Assembly: GCA_016840285.1 (NCBI GenBank)
Contig: JAEOSR010000065.1
Coordinates: 1 to 42,062, forward strand
Direction: 5' to 3'
DNA from: Candidatus Hodarchaeota archaeon
GTDB taxonomy: Archaea; Asgardarchaeota; Heimdallarchaeia; Hodarchaeales; Hodarchaeaceae
Length of the DNA: 42,062 bases
The notes under the pieces were generated by a model. The model was not told where the DNA came from and did no database searches. It was given only the letters and a program-made list of their open reading frames with translations. Position numbers and translations under genes: made by a program. Positions 27,007 to 35,592 of this stretch are shown in pieces (position 1 is the first letter of the stretch; every line of letters begins with the position of its first letter).

Positions 27007-27588
27007 TTACTTTGATTTGTTTGAAAACCTTTGATACAAGAACCAAATCGCACTAATTACCCAAAAAACAAAAACTAATATCAAGAGTCCAAATTTAAGA
27101 GTAGCAAAAAGTGATGCCAAGAAGGGAGAGAACGTTGGAAAGTTTGAGGGGGAAGAAAGCATTAAAATGAGATTAACGTTTTCGATGGCATCAAATAGGG
27201 CAGCAATAAAGGGTACTATTGTCATGTATAGACCAATTAGTTGTATTTGCCCAGATAACATTTTACGTACAATTAATAAAGTTATTCCAGCAAGAAATGT
27301 TGAATAGGCTATTAGAAATCCATAATCCAAGTAAGTGACAGCTAATTCTTGAGTAATTAGGTCTTCGGTCCAGGTTCCAAATATTCGTTCTATTTGTTCA
27401 ACTGTCCATGCAAATTCTAGTTCCATTACCCCATAGCGACTCGCGGCCTTCAATGCAGCCTCCACAGGACGCATTAACAGAAAAATGACAATTGAAGAGA
27501 TAGCAGATACTCCAGTCACAAGAATAACAATATTTCTAGGGGGAGTGTTTTCTAATTTTCTAATGAATGTATGGTTCATGTAATTCAT
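27007..27588 (-). CDS. Four-helix membrane protein of unknown function
   Basis: 193 residues from ATG 27588. Predicted membrane helices lie at about 19-39, 88-109, 116-138 and 155-182. The loop between the first and second helix (~45-85) is acidic and aromatic and probably faces outward. No conserved domain was recognised. It begins 8 bases after the PhnN-like stop and is followed at 30 bases by another membrane protein gene, so the three are probably one transcript. Confidence 0.55.
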   Translation of the reverse strand: MNYMNHTFIRKLENTPPRNIVILVTGVSAISSIVIFLLMRPVEAALKAASRYGVMELEFAWTVEQIERIFGTWTEDLITQELAVTYLDYGFLIAYSTFLAGITLLIVRKMLSGQIQLIGLYMTIVPFIAALFDAIENVNLILMLSSPSNFPTFSPFLASLFATLKFGLLILVFVFWVISAIWFLYQRFSNKSK

Positions 27589-27596
27589 CTCGTGGA

Positions 27597-28187
27597 TTAG
27601 TCTGGATACTTTTCGATCTGATTTTTTGAGTCTTGATATATCTTTCCTAAATAATCACTCAATTCCAGGACTGCCTTGTCCAGATCTCCCTCATTCTGAA
27701 TTATTTTATCAGGAATAGGTATATCTATTTTTTTCTGCATACGAGTAAATCTTTCAGTCAGACGATTAGAATCTTCTCTCCCTCGGTTTTTTATACGGTT
27801 TTCAGCTATTTTGTCTTGGGCGACAATTAAAACTATTTTTGATTGTGGGTACTTCTTACGAGCCTCATGAAGGATACCACGAGACACATTCACCAGGACA
27901 ATATCTCCTCGTTGTAACGATTCTTCAAGTGGTATTCGGGGGCAGCCATACCAATTATTGTATATAAACCAAGATAAAACATATTCTTTTTTTGATTTTC
28001 TTTGTAAGAATTCCTCTTCTGGTATATAGAGAGACTCCTCTGTTTTATCAGGGGATCTTGTTATGATTCTTTGGAGAATATTCACAGGAATATCCTTTGA
28101 TAAGAGAGTGCCAACAACTTCCCTCATAATTGAATCTTTTCCACTACCTGATCGGCCAACGACAAAAACTAACAAGTCACCCATCAT
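27597..28187 (-). CDS. phnN: PhnN-like ribose 1,5-bisphosphate phosphokinase / guanylate-kinase-like NTPase
   Basis: 196 residues from ATG 28187 (a GTG at 28214 would add nine residues). Walker A GRSGSGKDS is followed by the PhnN pattern: RIITRSPDKTEES, a WFIYNNWYGCP block, GDIVLVNVSRGILHEA, and the lid NRIKNRGREDSNRLTERFTRM. PhnN converts ribose 1,5-bisphosphate to PRPP with ATP, which in archaea would connect ribose-1-phosphate from nucleoside phosphorolysis to nucleotide synthesis. A nucleoside phosphorylase lies at 21997-22752. It is first of a three-gene operon with two membrane proteins. A general guanylate-kinase-like NTPase is the alternative. Confidence 0.75.
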   Translation of the reverse strand: MMGDLLVFVVGRSGSGKDSIMREVVGTLLSKDIPVNILQRIITRSPDKTEESLYIPEEEFLQRKSKKEYVLSWFIYNNWYGCPRIPLEESLQRGDIVLVNVSRGILHEARKKYPQSKIVLIVAQDKIAENRIKNRGREDSNRLTERFTRMQKKIDIPIPDKIIQNEGDLDKAVLELSDYLGKIYQDSKNQIEKYPD

Positions 28188-28377
28188 AATGTCTCTATTA
28201 GATTCTGTACGCACTTTAACAACCCAAAAAACTAGAATAGTCTTTTTAAAATATATTTTATGTGTCTCATATCAAATTTGGCATCTCTTAAAAACTAGCG
28301 AAATCTCGTCAAACCCGATTAAGATAAGGAATGTATTTCGCGAAACCAACCCAAGAGACACAAAGAATGCTAATAAT

Positions 28378-28388
28378 CTAGTATAAAG
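28378..28388 (+). promoter_or_regulatory. TATA-like element for the small GTPase gene
   Basis: CTAGTATAAAG lies about 50 bases upstream of the GTPase ATG at 28434, predicting transcription start near 28408. GAGG at 28418-28421 would then be in the leader as a ribosome site. Confidence 0.3.
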
Positions 28389-28433
28389 CCCTAATAAAGG
28401 TGTAAAGGATGTTTATAGAGGAACGAATTGTTT

Positions 28434-28979
28434 ATGGCGAGGTTTATCTTTAAGATTGTGTTGATTGGCGATGGAGCCGTTGGAAAGACTTCCATCCGAC
28501 GTAGGTACATGGGTGAAGGGTTTAAAACAGATTTTCTAGCTACAATGGGAGCAGATTTTGCATACCTTAAGACTGATATTGATGGAGATAAAATTGAGTG
28601 GCAAATTTGGGATCTTGCAGGTCAACCAGCCTTCAGAAACGTAATGAAAGCTTACTATAAGGGGACCATGGGTGCATTAGCAGTTTATGATGTTTCTCAA
28701 CCCACTACATTAGAAAATATCGATTCCTGGACCCAAGAGGCTCAGTTTCATACAAAAACGTTTCCTGAACTTCCTGTTGTAATAGTTGGGAATAAAATTG
28801 ATTTAAGGGACGAAATTCCAAATTGTACAAAGACGATCAATGGTTTTGTCAAAGCAAAGTCGTTGAATGCAGAATTCATTGAAACTTCCGCGAAAACGGG
28901 AGAGAATATTGATGATGCTTTTACTAAACTAGCTCATCAGATCATAAAAAAGACCAATGAGTTCAGTTTGCAACAGTAG
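28434..28979 (+). CDS. Ras/Rab-like small GTPase
   Basis: 181 residues from ATG 28434 (TTG 28428 is possible and 6 bases from GAGG). All five G motifs are intact: G1 GDGAVGKTS (12-20), G2 Thr in FLATMGAD, G3 WDLAGQ, G4 NKID, G5 ETSAK. Gln after DxAG is the residue that supports hydrolysis in Ras. The protein ends in KKTNEFSLQQ with no C-terminal Cys, so prenyl anchoring is unlikely. Such stand-alone Ras-superfamily GTPases are expanded in Asgard archaea. The target process cannot be told. No GAP- or GEF-like gene such as a roadblock domain was recognised next to it. Confidence 0.93.
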   Translation: MARFIFKIVLIGDGAVGKTSIRRRYMGEGFKTDFLATMGADFAYLKTDIDGDKIEWQIWDLAGQPAFRNVMKAYYKGTMGALAVYDVSQPTTLENIDSWTQEAQFHTKTFPELPVVIVGNKIDLRDEIPNCTKTINGFVKAKSLNAEFIETSAKTGENIDDAFTKLAHQIIKKTNEFSLQQ

Positions 28980-29052
28980 TTGCCTTACTTAGTCTTAGGA
29001 TGATGCAAAAAGAGATTGTACTCCCTCCTAGGAACTTCTCTATTCTATAAGC

Positions 29053-29676
29053 TTATCCAGTGAGAGCCCATATCCCACCAGCGTCGCGGAGGAGAAACAT
29101 TAGCAGCCCTTGAATGGTGAGAAGACCACAAAAAATGATTACAACTGGAGCCCAACTGATCAATTGCAAAATTCTATCGATCGTGAATTCGGTGAACCAT
29201 GTAACAACGAACAATATTCCAATGATTATCACAATTAACAGAATTACGAGCCAAAGAGGGATATTGATGGCACCAAGTTCTATGTTAGTAAGTCCTTCGT
29301 TAAAATCGGCGAAAAACAAAAAGATTCCAGCTAACGCCCCAAAGGCGATTACTGCAATAATTGCTGCTATTGGAGTATCTTTTAATGGTTCCGCAAGCAT
29401 TGAAGAGCCCGCAAAAAAGATCAATAACACTGTTAACCAATGAACCATCTTAACTTCAGGAGAATCTGGAAAAAGGATGTCATCTATCGTCCATTCAAAA
29501 ATCGCCCAGAGGTTCACCAATCCTATCACGATGCTTGTGCCCAAAGCTAAATACTTCAGGATATTGGATTCGTAGTCCTTCTTCTTTAGAAGTTTGTTTA
29601 TTCCATAAGCAAGACCAATAATGCCTGCAATAATTACGATAATAGGTAATAATAAATCTAAAATTTCTTCGAACAT
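29053..29676 (-). CDS. Six-helix membrane protein of unknown function
   Basis: 207 residues from ATG 29676 (a GTG at 29685 adds three residues). About six hydrophobic segments cover most of the length, from LLPIIVIIAGIIGLAYGI near the start to VVIIFCGLLTIQGLLMFLL near the end, with short loops. No transport or enzyme signature was seen. It is convergent with the GTPase gene and followed upstream by about 165 AT-rich bases, so probably monocistronic. Confidence 0.55.
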   Translation of the reverse strand: MFEEILDLLLPIIVIIAGIIGLAYGINKLLKKKDYESNILKYLALGTSIVIGLVNLWAIFEWTIDDILFPDSPEVKMVHWLTVLLIFFAGSSMLAEPLKDTPIAAIIAVIAFGALAGIFLFFADFNEGLTNIELGAINIPLWLVILLIVIIIGILFVVTWFTEFTIDRILQLISWAPVVIIFCGLLTIQGLLMFLLRDAGGIWALTG

Positions 29677-29841
29677 GTTTTCCACTTCTTTAGTATAATT
29701 ATGCTCTAGATCTTACTTTTTCGTTATAAATAATTAAGATTTGTATTATTTTTCATATTATGATTATTGAATTATACTCTCTACTTTTCTTTTCCTATCC
29801 TTAAAAAAGAGAAAAATTGTAATTGATACAATGAGAGTACT

Positions 29842-30498
29842 TTAAATTCCACCTGAGATAATCTTGTGGATCACACTTTGGAAATATTCCTGTACTATAC
29901 TTTGATCGTAGCTAATCTGGATTTTAAAAAGCTGGGCTAGGTTTATACATTTGAGGACGTTGTGTAATAAAGAAAAATTTGAGTCTGCAATTTCCCCTAG
30001 ACGTCTAATCCCAGTATGGAAGTGTCTAGAAACGTCATTATCATCTCTAGCTGGAATTTTGTGAATACACATTTGTATATAAGAATTGAAAAGCTGATCG
30101 ATAATTTCTTGGAATTGTTGTATATCAAGAACCTCGAGAATAGACGAAATAACCATAATAAATAGGAGATCTTCTGTTGCAAGCCTCTCTCTGAGGAATG
30201 TGTTAGTTTTTTCATAAAAACGCTGTTGAACCATTATTGGCTTTATTTGTAAAACTTCTGCAGCCTTTTCCAACACAACGTTATAGGGGGTAGGATCCGT
30301 TCCTTTTAAATCATTAGTCATCTCATATAGAAAGTCTGAAAGATGGAGAAAAACATGATCGGCTCCTTGAATTTCCATGTGAAGATGATGAGTACGATCT
30401 GTAATAAAATTAGGGTGAATGAAGAACTGTTGACTGGCTAATTGTTTGATGACTTTACCCCTTTGAATTGGGTCTTTCTGAATGATCAACCTTCTCAA
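29842..30498 (-). CDS. Hypothetical helical soluble protein
   Basis: 218 residues from a TTG at 30498; the start is uncertain because no ATG occurs before residue 42. The sequence is strongly helical, Leu/Ile/Gln-rich, with no membrane helix and only scattered Cys. A His-rich stretch (HHLHMEIQGADHVFLHL, residues ~37-53) is noticeable but does not match a known metal site. No domain was recognised. It lies between a membrane protein and the methyltransferase gene, with 179 non-coding bases separating it from the latter. Confidence 0.5.
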   Translation of the reverse strand: MRRLIIQKDPIQRGKVIKQLASQQFFIHPNFITDRTHHLHMEIQGADHVFLHLSDFLYEMTNDLKGTDPTPYNVVLEKAAEVLQIKPIMVQQRFYEKTNTFLRERLATEDLLFIMVISSILEVLDIQQFQEIIDQLFNSYIQMCIHKIPARDDNDVSRHFHTGIRRLGEIADSNFSLLHNVLKCINLAQLFKIQISYDQSIVQEYFQSVIHKIISGGI

Positions 30499-30677
30499 AC
30501 ACCAGAAAAATAGATGAATTGGAAAAATATCATTTTCATGTAACTAATGGATATTGACATTAGAAACATAACTAATGAATTTCTCCGAGTAAATCTATGC
30601 AACATAAAGAGAGTTTTTTGTTTTTAAAATGTCGAAAAAACAGATATAATCAACTAAAATTTATTAAAACAAGTTAT

Positions 30678-33593
30678 TCATTGCAATCGGTTCCTAATTG
30701 ATCTCGAAATGAATTTATATAAGCGTTTCATTGAATTATTTGAGACATCAAGGTATTTCGCATAAAATCGGTCAATCTCATAACGAATCTGAGAATGATC
30801 TAACATTGAAACTCGATTTTTTTCAAGGATTAGCTTATCCATAAGTTTCATAATTTGCCTTTTTTCCACCATTGCTTCAACTGGGATTTTTATTTCTCTT
30901 AACCAGTAAACATTAGTGTCCAAGACTCCGAATCCCATATTAGTATTACCTTGGGCCTCCATCTGAGCCCATATAAAACTACTATTAAGGTAAGTAAAGA
31001 TCAATGGTAAAAACTTATCTTGTTTGACCACTATCCCATAGAAACGTTGATCTGGCAACATCTTGGCTTGATTGTGAAAGCACCCTGATTTGTCGTGATA
31101 ACTCTTTGTCCAGAGTAAAGAAGGTATTGGATAACTTCCTATTGAATACCAATAATCTCGTTGTTTAACACTACGAACTGAGGAGAATCCCACGATGTTT
31201 TCCCCACTTTTCTTACCTTGTTTTATTGTCACTCTAGTATTTTCCCCCCATTTGATATATGTCCACGCTTCAGAGCCTTGTAATTGAGCGGGAGAATCGA
31301 GGCAGTAAAATAGCCATAAACTAGAAAGAAATGAAGGAGGAATGACAAAACCTTTGATATGACTAGGACTCTTAATCAAAGGAGCGAGATATTTCGCTTC
31401 AATTAATCCCTTATATCCAACTCGATTTTCCACATAGACTTTTCCGTCAGTTCGTTGTTTCTCGAAACGTTGGAGATGGAAGAAGTCATTTGTACCAGTC
31501 TTAATTCCAAACCGAACATCTGCTAAATAAGCGAGAGGAACACCTTTCTTCACAATACGTTGAATTAATTTTCTTTCTGAATGAGACATTCGAAGAAATG
31601 TGCCAGCCCATTTATGTGTTTTTTTAAGCAGGTCTCTTGGAATTTGTTCAGTCCGATAAAACTGATCCTCATAATTACTACTTAAAATGAGACCTTTTTT
31701 TAACGAGGAGAGAGGAATCTGAGGAAAATTTACCAGAGTCTCAGTAAATGTCCCACTAGACAGAATTGCTTGATCATTTGAGGATTTTTCCGCGATCAGA
31801 ATGATTGAGTTTATTCCAAGTCGATTCCATAACCGTTTCCCACTTCTATGAATGATATCGAAATTAACAACGTGTTTGTCAGGATCTAATAGGAAATTCT
31901 GTAGAGTTTGACCATATTTCACTTCAAGCCAAGCATTACTTGTTAAGAAAGCTAATACTCCTTTGTTTTCAAGAAGATATAACCCCATTAAACAAAAATA
32001 GATGTAGAGATCACTTTTACGATCAAAATGTAAGCTCTTGTTACATAACTCTCTTATTTGGGTTTGAATAAGCTCTTTATAGTCAGGAGCTTGGTCAACT
32101 CCAATATCTTCATGTCTGACCCATGGAGGATTCCCTAAAACGAGATCAAAGTTCATATTACAGATTTTCTTGTGATTAAAAAAATCTCCTTGGATAATAT
32201 TATGGGATTTCCATCTAACTGGAAACTTTTTCCCTTTTCTAGAGTTTCCTGAAGAAACTTTTGAGAGCTCTTGTATTTTGAAGAACATCAAGCGGATACG
32301 GGTAACTAGAACTGCAATCTTGTCAGGTTCAATCCCAAATAACTCAACTATGGGGAATCTTTTATTTTGAGAAATCGACCAGGAGGTGGCTAGACGATAT
32401 AATAGGCGAGAAATACTCAAAAGAAATGTTCCAGTGCCACAAGCAGGATCTAAAATTTTTAAAGAAGAAGAATTTGTTAAAAATTGATCTAAAGACATAT
32501 TTAGAGGTTTCTCTCCCTCTAATCCCCAATCATCGTATACCCAGCTGAAAAGTTCATCTGATGAGATGCCAGTTAACTTATTTGAGAGTAAGCGATATAC
32601 AGCTAAGTGAGAAATGAAATCAGCATTGATAGCAGAAGTATAATATTTCCCTTTTTTTTTGTTCTTAGGGGATGATATTAACAGATTCTCTGTTACTTCT
32701 GAGAATATCGAAGGAGAAATGGCAATTTCCTGTATAAAAGCGGTTGGTTCATTAAAAGAGTAGGGGTACCTTTGTAACAAATCTTGGAAAACGACAATAT
32801 CTATTGGAAAGGTACATAAACCTAATTCTTTGATTATTATCCCTAACTCTGTTATACTGTCGTTTTTAATAATCTGCTGTGTATTGAACTCCTGAAGTCG
32901 TGTAATACAATTCTTTAAGGTGGTTTGTTTGAAGTTTTGGAACTCCCAACTTAACCAATCAAGAAAATCATCAATTAATATGAACCGAGAAAAAATAAGA
33001 AGAAGTGAAAGATAAGAAATTATTCGGATCCTTAATTCAACATCAGAGATTTTTATTCTTTCTTTCAGATAGAGTAGAAAATCAACCTCCAATGCAGGGA
33101 CATCAAATAACACCTGTAATAATTCTAAAGGACTTGATTTTTGGACTGATCTTGTTCTAATTAGTTCTTGAAAGTAAATAGGTATCCTTCCTCGGGGGAA
33201 ATGAATAATCTTTACAGGATCAGATGAATCTTCAGTTTTGGGAGAAAAAAATATTAAAGAAATCCCAGCTCTAGAAGGGTTAAGAACTAGAATTTGAATG
33301 TTAGTTCTTGAGAAACCTAATCGCTCTATGGACTCAATACATACTTTTACTATAGATTTAGCTCTACATCCGCCTTTTTTAAGAAAGATGACCAAATTTT
33401 CTATTTTACTCAAGGTGAATAAATCATTGATAATCGGATCAGTATATGCCGAGAATTTATTAAGAGATTTACTGCTGAAAAAAATATTAAGAAGATGAAG
33501 CCATGTCCCAGGCTCCAGATCTGGATTTTCACAAAAGCTATTCCAAAGATTTTCAGAAAACTTTTCCAAATCGTGTTTTTTAACCAAATCCAT
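30678..33593 (-). CDS. Type IIG-like (Eco57I/TaqI family) adenine-specific DNA methyltransferase
   Basis: 971 residues from ATG 33593. The SAM-binding motif I DPACGTGTF is at 382-390 and the catalytic motif IV NPPW at 488-491, diagnostic of N6-adenine methyltransferases. A TaqI-type target-recognition region follows, containing RFGIKTGTNDFF at about 690-702 and extending to ~950. Residues 1-330 resemble the N-terminal part of Eco57I-type fused restriction-modification enzymes, but I see no D...ExK nuclease motif, so cleavage activity is doubtful. No separate endonuclease or BREX/Pgl genes are adjacent. Two zinc-ribbon membrane protein genes precede it on the same strand at short spacing. Likely defence or epigenetic marking. 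Confidence 0.85.
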   Translation of the reverse strand: MDLVKKHDLEKFSENLWNSFCENPDLEPGTWLHLLNIFFSSKSLNKFSAYTDPIINDLFTLSKIENLVIFLKKGGCRAKSIVKVCIESIERLGFSRTNIQILVLNPSRAGISLIFFSPKTEDSSDPVKIIHFPRGRIPIYFQELIRTRSVQKSSPLELLQVLFDVPALEVDFLLYLKERIKISDVELRIRIISYLSLLLIFSRFILIDDFLDWLSWEFQNFKQTTLKNCITRLQEFNTQQIIKNDSITELGIIIKELGLCTFPIDIVVFQDLLQRYPYSFNEPTAFIQEIAISPSIFSEVTENLLISSPKNKKKGKYYTSAINADFISHLAVYRLLSNKLTGISSDELFSWVYDDWGLEGEKPLNMSLDQFLTNSSSLKILDPACGTGTFLLSISRLLYRLATSWSISQNKRFPIVELFGIEPDKIAVLVTRIRLMFFKIQELSKVSSGNSRKGKKFPVRWKSHNIIQGDFFNHKKICNMNFDLVLGNPPWVRHEDIGVDQAPDYKELIQTQIRELCNKSLHFDRKSDLYIYFCLMGLYLLENKGVLAFLTSNAWLEVKYGQTLQNFLLDPDKHVVNFDIIHRSGKRLWNRLGINSIILIAEKSSNDQAILSSGTFTETLVNFPQIPLSSLKKGLILSSNYEDQFYRTEQIPRDLLKKTHKWAGTFLRMSHSERKLIQRIVKKGVPLAYLADVRFGIKTGTNDFFHLQRFEKQRTDGKVYVENRVGYKGLIEAKYLAPLIKSPSHIKGFVIPPSFLSSLWLFYCLDSPAQLQGSEAWTYIKWGENTRVTIKQGKKSGENIVGFSSVRSVKQRDYWYSIGSYPIPSLLWTKSYHDKSGCFHNQAKMLPDQRFYGIVVKQDKFLPLIFTYLNSSFIWAQMEAQGNTNMGFGVLDTNVYWLREIKIPVEAMVEKRQIMKLMDKLILEKNRVSMLDHSQIRYEIDRFYAKYLDVSNNSMKRLYKFISRSIRNRLQ

Positions 33594-33607
33594 TTCGAGA
33601 AGTCATC

Positions 33608-34099
33608 TTATCGATTTTTACGTAAATTTACCACAATAAGTATAGCTCCAACGATAAAGAACACCGCAACAATCAATACTTTTAGTATATCCCACCAAAC
33701 ATCTTCAGTGAAAATGCTTTCAAAAAAACCTCCAATTGCATTACCAAAACTGTCTCCCCAGGTTCCCATGAATTCCCCAAAATCGGAACCTAAATTTCCC
33801 ATTGTTTCACCAAAACCACCAGCGAGATTGCCAATCGTTGTACCAAAATCAGAGAAAAAATCCGTAAAAATTGCTAAGGCAATAATTAGGCTAATAAAGA
33901 TAAAAACCACACCGATTACAATACCTGGAGCAGTTTTACGTTCTTTACCAAAACATAATAGATCTTGATCAGCTGCACGTCGTTTTGTAGGAATAAACTC
34001 AACCTGACCTTTTTCACTTGGAGTAATTATTTGGGAGCCACACTGACGACAAAATTTAGCGTCCGATTCATTTTCATGTCCACATTTCATACATTCCAT
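33608..34099 (-). CDS. Zinc-ribbon membrane protein with four 11-residue repeats
   Basis: 163 residues from ATG 34099; AAGGTGG about 9 bases upstream decides this start over GTG 34111. A zinc ribbon (Cys3, Cys6, Cys17, Cys20) is followed by DLLCFGKE and a first membrane helix (~58-80). Then come four perfect-length repeats at residues 85-128: FGTTIGNLAGG, FGETMGNLGSD, FGEFMGTWGDS and FGNAIGGFFES. A second membrane helix (~138-158) and a basic tail NLRKNR follow. The repeats would form an amphipathic helix lying on or in the membrane. Function unknown. It is 14 bases upstream of the methyltransferase gene and directly follows a paralogous zinc-ribbon gene. Confidence 0.7.
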   Translation of the reverse strand: MECMKCGHENESDAKFCRQCGSQIITPSEKGQVEFIPTKRRAADQDLLCFGKERKTAPGIVIGVVFIFISLIIALAIFTDFFSDFGTTIGNLAGGFGETMGNLGSDFGEFMGTWGDSFGNAIGGFFESIFTEDVWWDILKVLIVAVFFIVGAILIVVNLRKNR

Positions 34100-34112
34100 A
34101 ATAGTAACCACC

Positions 34113-34460
34113 TTATTTTCCTTTTCTCATTCCTTGGATAATAGCTACCACTCCAAAGAAGAAGAATGCTAACACAATCAAATATTCGATTCGAAAGAAA
34201 GGAATAATTTCATCGAGATCGAAAAATAATACTGCTAAAAAGAGTCCTATACAGATTAGGACAATTCCACCGACATATGGATTTCCTTCTTCATGTTCAC
34301 CAAAACAAAGAAAATCATCATCTCTTTTTCGAGCATAATGAGGGATTCTTGTAGGAGGAGGGACCGCAACTGGTGTTTTTTCAGCTAGTAATTGTTGCCC
34401 ACACTTAGGACAGAATGTTGCATCATCTTCTACTTTAGCTCCACAATTATCACAGTACAT
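34113..34460 (-). CDS. Zinc-ribbon protein with two membrane helices
   Basis: 115 residues from ATG 34460. The N-terminal zinc ribbon is CDNCG...CPKCG (Cys3, Cys6, Cys17, Cys20), followed by a Pro-rich linker and DDDFLCFGEHEE. Two hydrophobic helices (~63-80 and ~90-108) complete it. The DxDxLCFG(E/K) motif after the linker is shared with the next gene, showing that the two are paralogues with one lacking the 11-residue repeats. Such zinc-ribbon plus membrane-helix proteins are common and uncharacterised in archaea. It is the first gene of the group leading to the methyltransferase. Confidence 0.7.
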   Translation of the reverse strand: MYCDNCGAKVEDDATFCPKCGQQLLAEKTPVAVPPPTRIPHYARKRDDDFLCFGEHEEGNPYVGGIVLICIGLFLAVLFFDLDEIIPFFRIEYLIVLAFFFFGVVAIIQGMRKGK

Positions 34461-34590
34461 TCTTCTTATTCTCCGAATTTTTTGAATTATCTAGGTATAG
34501 AATAATGTGTTTTCCTACTATTTTAAAAGCTTTAATACGCGGAAGGTTTATTTGGTGTTCAGTTTATTCTAGGAGCTGTGTTAATACCTA

Positions 34591-35325
34591 ATGCCTTTTC
34601 CATATGAAATAAGTGAGAAAAATGGATTAAATGAGCTAACGGAATACCTCAAGGCGGTTTATCAAGCCCAACAAACTTTTGATGAAGTCATTGTCCCTCT
34701 ACTTGAAAGTTTTTTGCAAGGCTTTGAATCATATATTAAGGCTATTTCAAATCGTGAATTGGATATTAATTACAGTAATCCAATGATCTATACTCGCAAG
34801 AATGAATATGTCCTGTACATGCTTCTTATTGAGCATTCAAATCGGGTTATGAAAGCTGCGTTTGATGCAGCTCCGACAAAAGTGGTTGTTCTCCCCCGAT
34901 GCCTCACTGGCCCTGATTTTAATCTACTTAAGGTTAAGCGAACCAAAATAGGATGGCATCGCGTCATCAGATGTAATAATCCTTCAAACTGTTTAGGATG
35001 GAAGCTTAATGAACTTGGAAAACAACACAATTTTGAAGTTTTTATCACAATGGGTAATCGCTTTAAAGAACCAAGTTTCTTGCGAGTTTTTCGAAACTTA
35101 CATAAGAAATTCGGCCATTTTGGACTTATTGCGGTGGCATGTCTACCTGAGTTAGCTTTGGGCAGGACATATATCATGGAAATGGGAATTCCAACACTGG
35201 CTGTTCCATTATTTTTTTCTGGGTGTGCAAAATGGCATGGGTCGACACAAGCAATACCAACAAAATTCCCGTTCAATTATCTCCTACAATTATTAAATCT
35301 TAATGAAATTTCGTCAAAAGACTGA
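34591..35325 (+). CDS. DUF116-like cysteine-containing protein
   Basis: 244 residues from ATG 34591. Residues ~97-215 follow the DUF116 layout: VVVLPRCL (Cys104), an RCNNPSNCLGW segment (Cys128, Cys134), a strand preceding GLIAVACLPEL (Cys184), and a final VPLFFSGCAKW (Cys212). DUF116 proteins are found in archaea and bacteria near lipoate and redox genes, and their spaced cysteines may bind a metal or cluster; the function is not established. Residues 1-90 are helical. Divergent from the zinc-ribbon pair. Identification by motif only. Confidence 0.55.
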   Translation: MPFPYEISEKNGLNELTEYLKAVYQAQQTFDEVIVPLLESFLQGFESYIKAISNRELDINYSNPMIYTRKNEYVLYMLLIEHSNRVMKAAFDAAPTKVVVLPRCLTGPDFNLLKVKRTKIGWHRVIRCNNPSNCLGWKLNELGKQHNFEVFITMGNRFKEPSFLRVFRNLHKKFGHFGLIAVACLPELALGRTYIMEMGIPTLAVPLFFSGCAKWHGSTQAIPTKFPFNYLLQLLNLNEISSKD

Positions 35326-35550
35326 AAGAACGAAAATTTTCTATTTCTAGGTTTTATTCTCTCTTAGGTTCAGTGCGAAATTTTGGCAGCATTATGAATA
35401 TGCTAGCTCCAACAATCTGATTGTCAGGTTCAGAAACCAACAATTATGACAATTTCTTCACTCTTGTTTATTTTTATTATCCTGAAGGACTTAAACTTCA
35501 CTAGGAAAAATGATAGAAATAATAAAAATAATAAATTAATTCTACACTAC

Positions 35551-35561
35551 CGATATATTTA
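35551..35561 (+). promoter_or_regulatory. TATA-like element for nucS
   Basis: CGATATATTTA ends 31 bases before the nucS ATG at 35593. Transcription would start near 35580, giving a leader of about a dozen bases. No strong ribosome site is present. Confidence 0.4.
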
Positions 35562-35592
35562 TCATCATCTTTGTACATAATCCCATACACAC

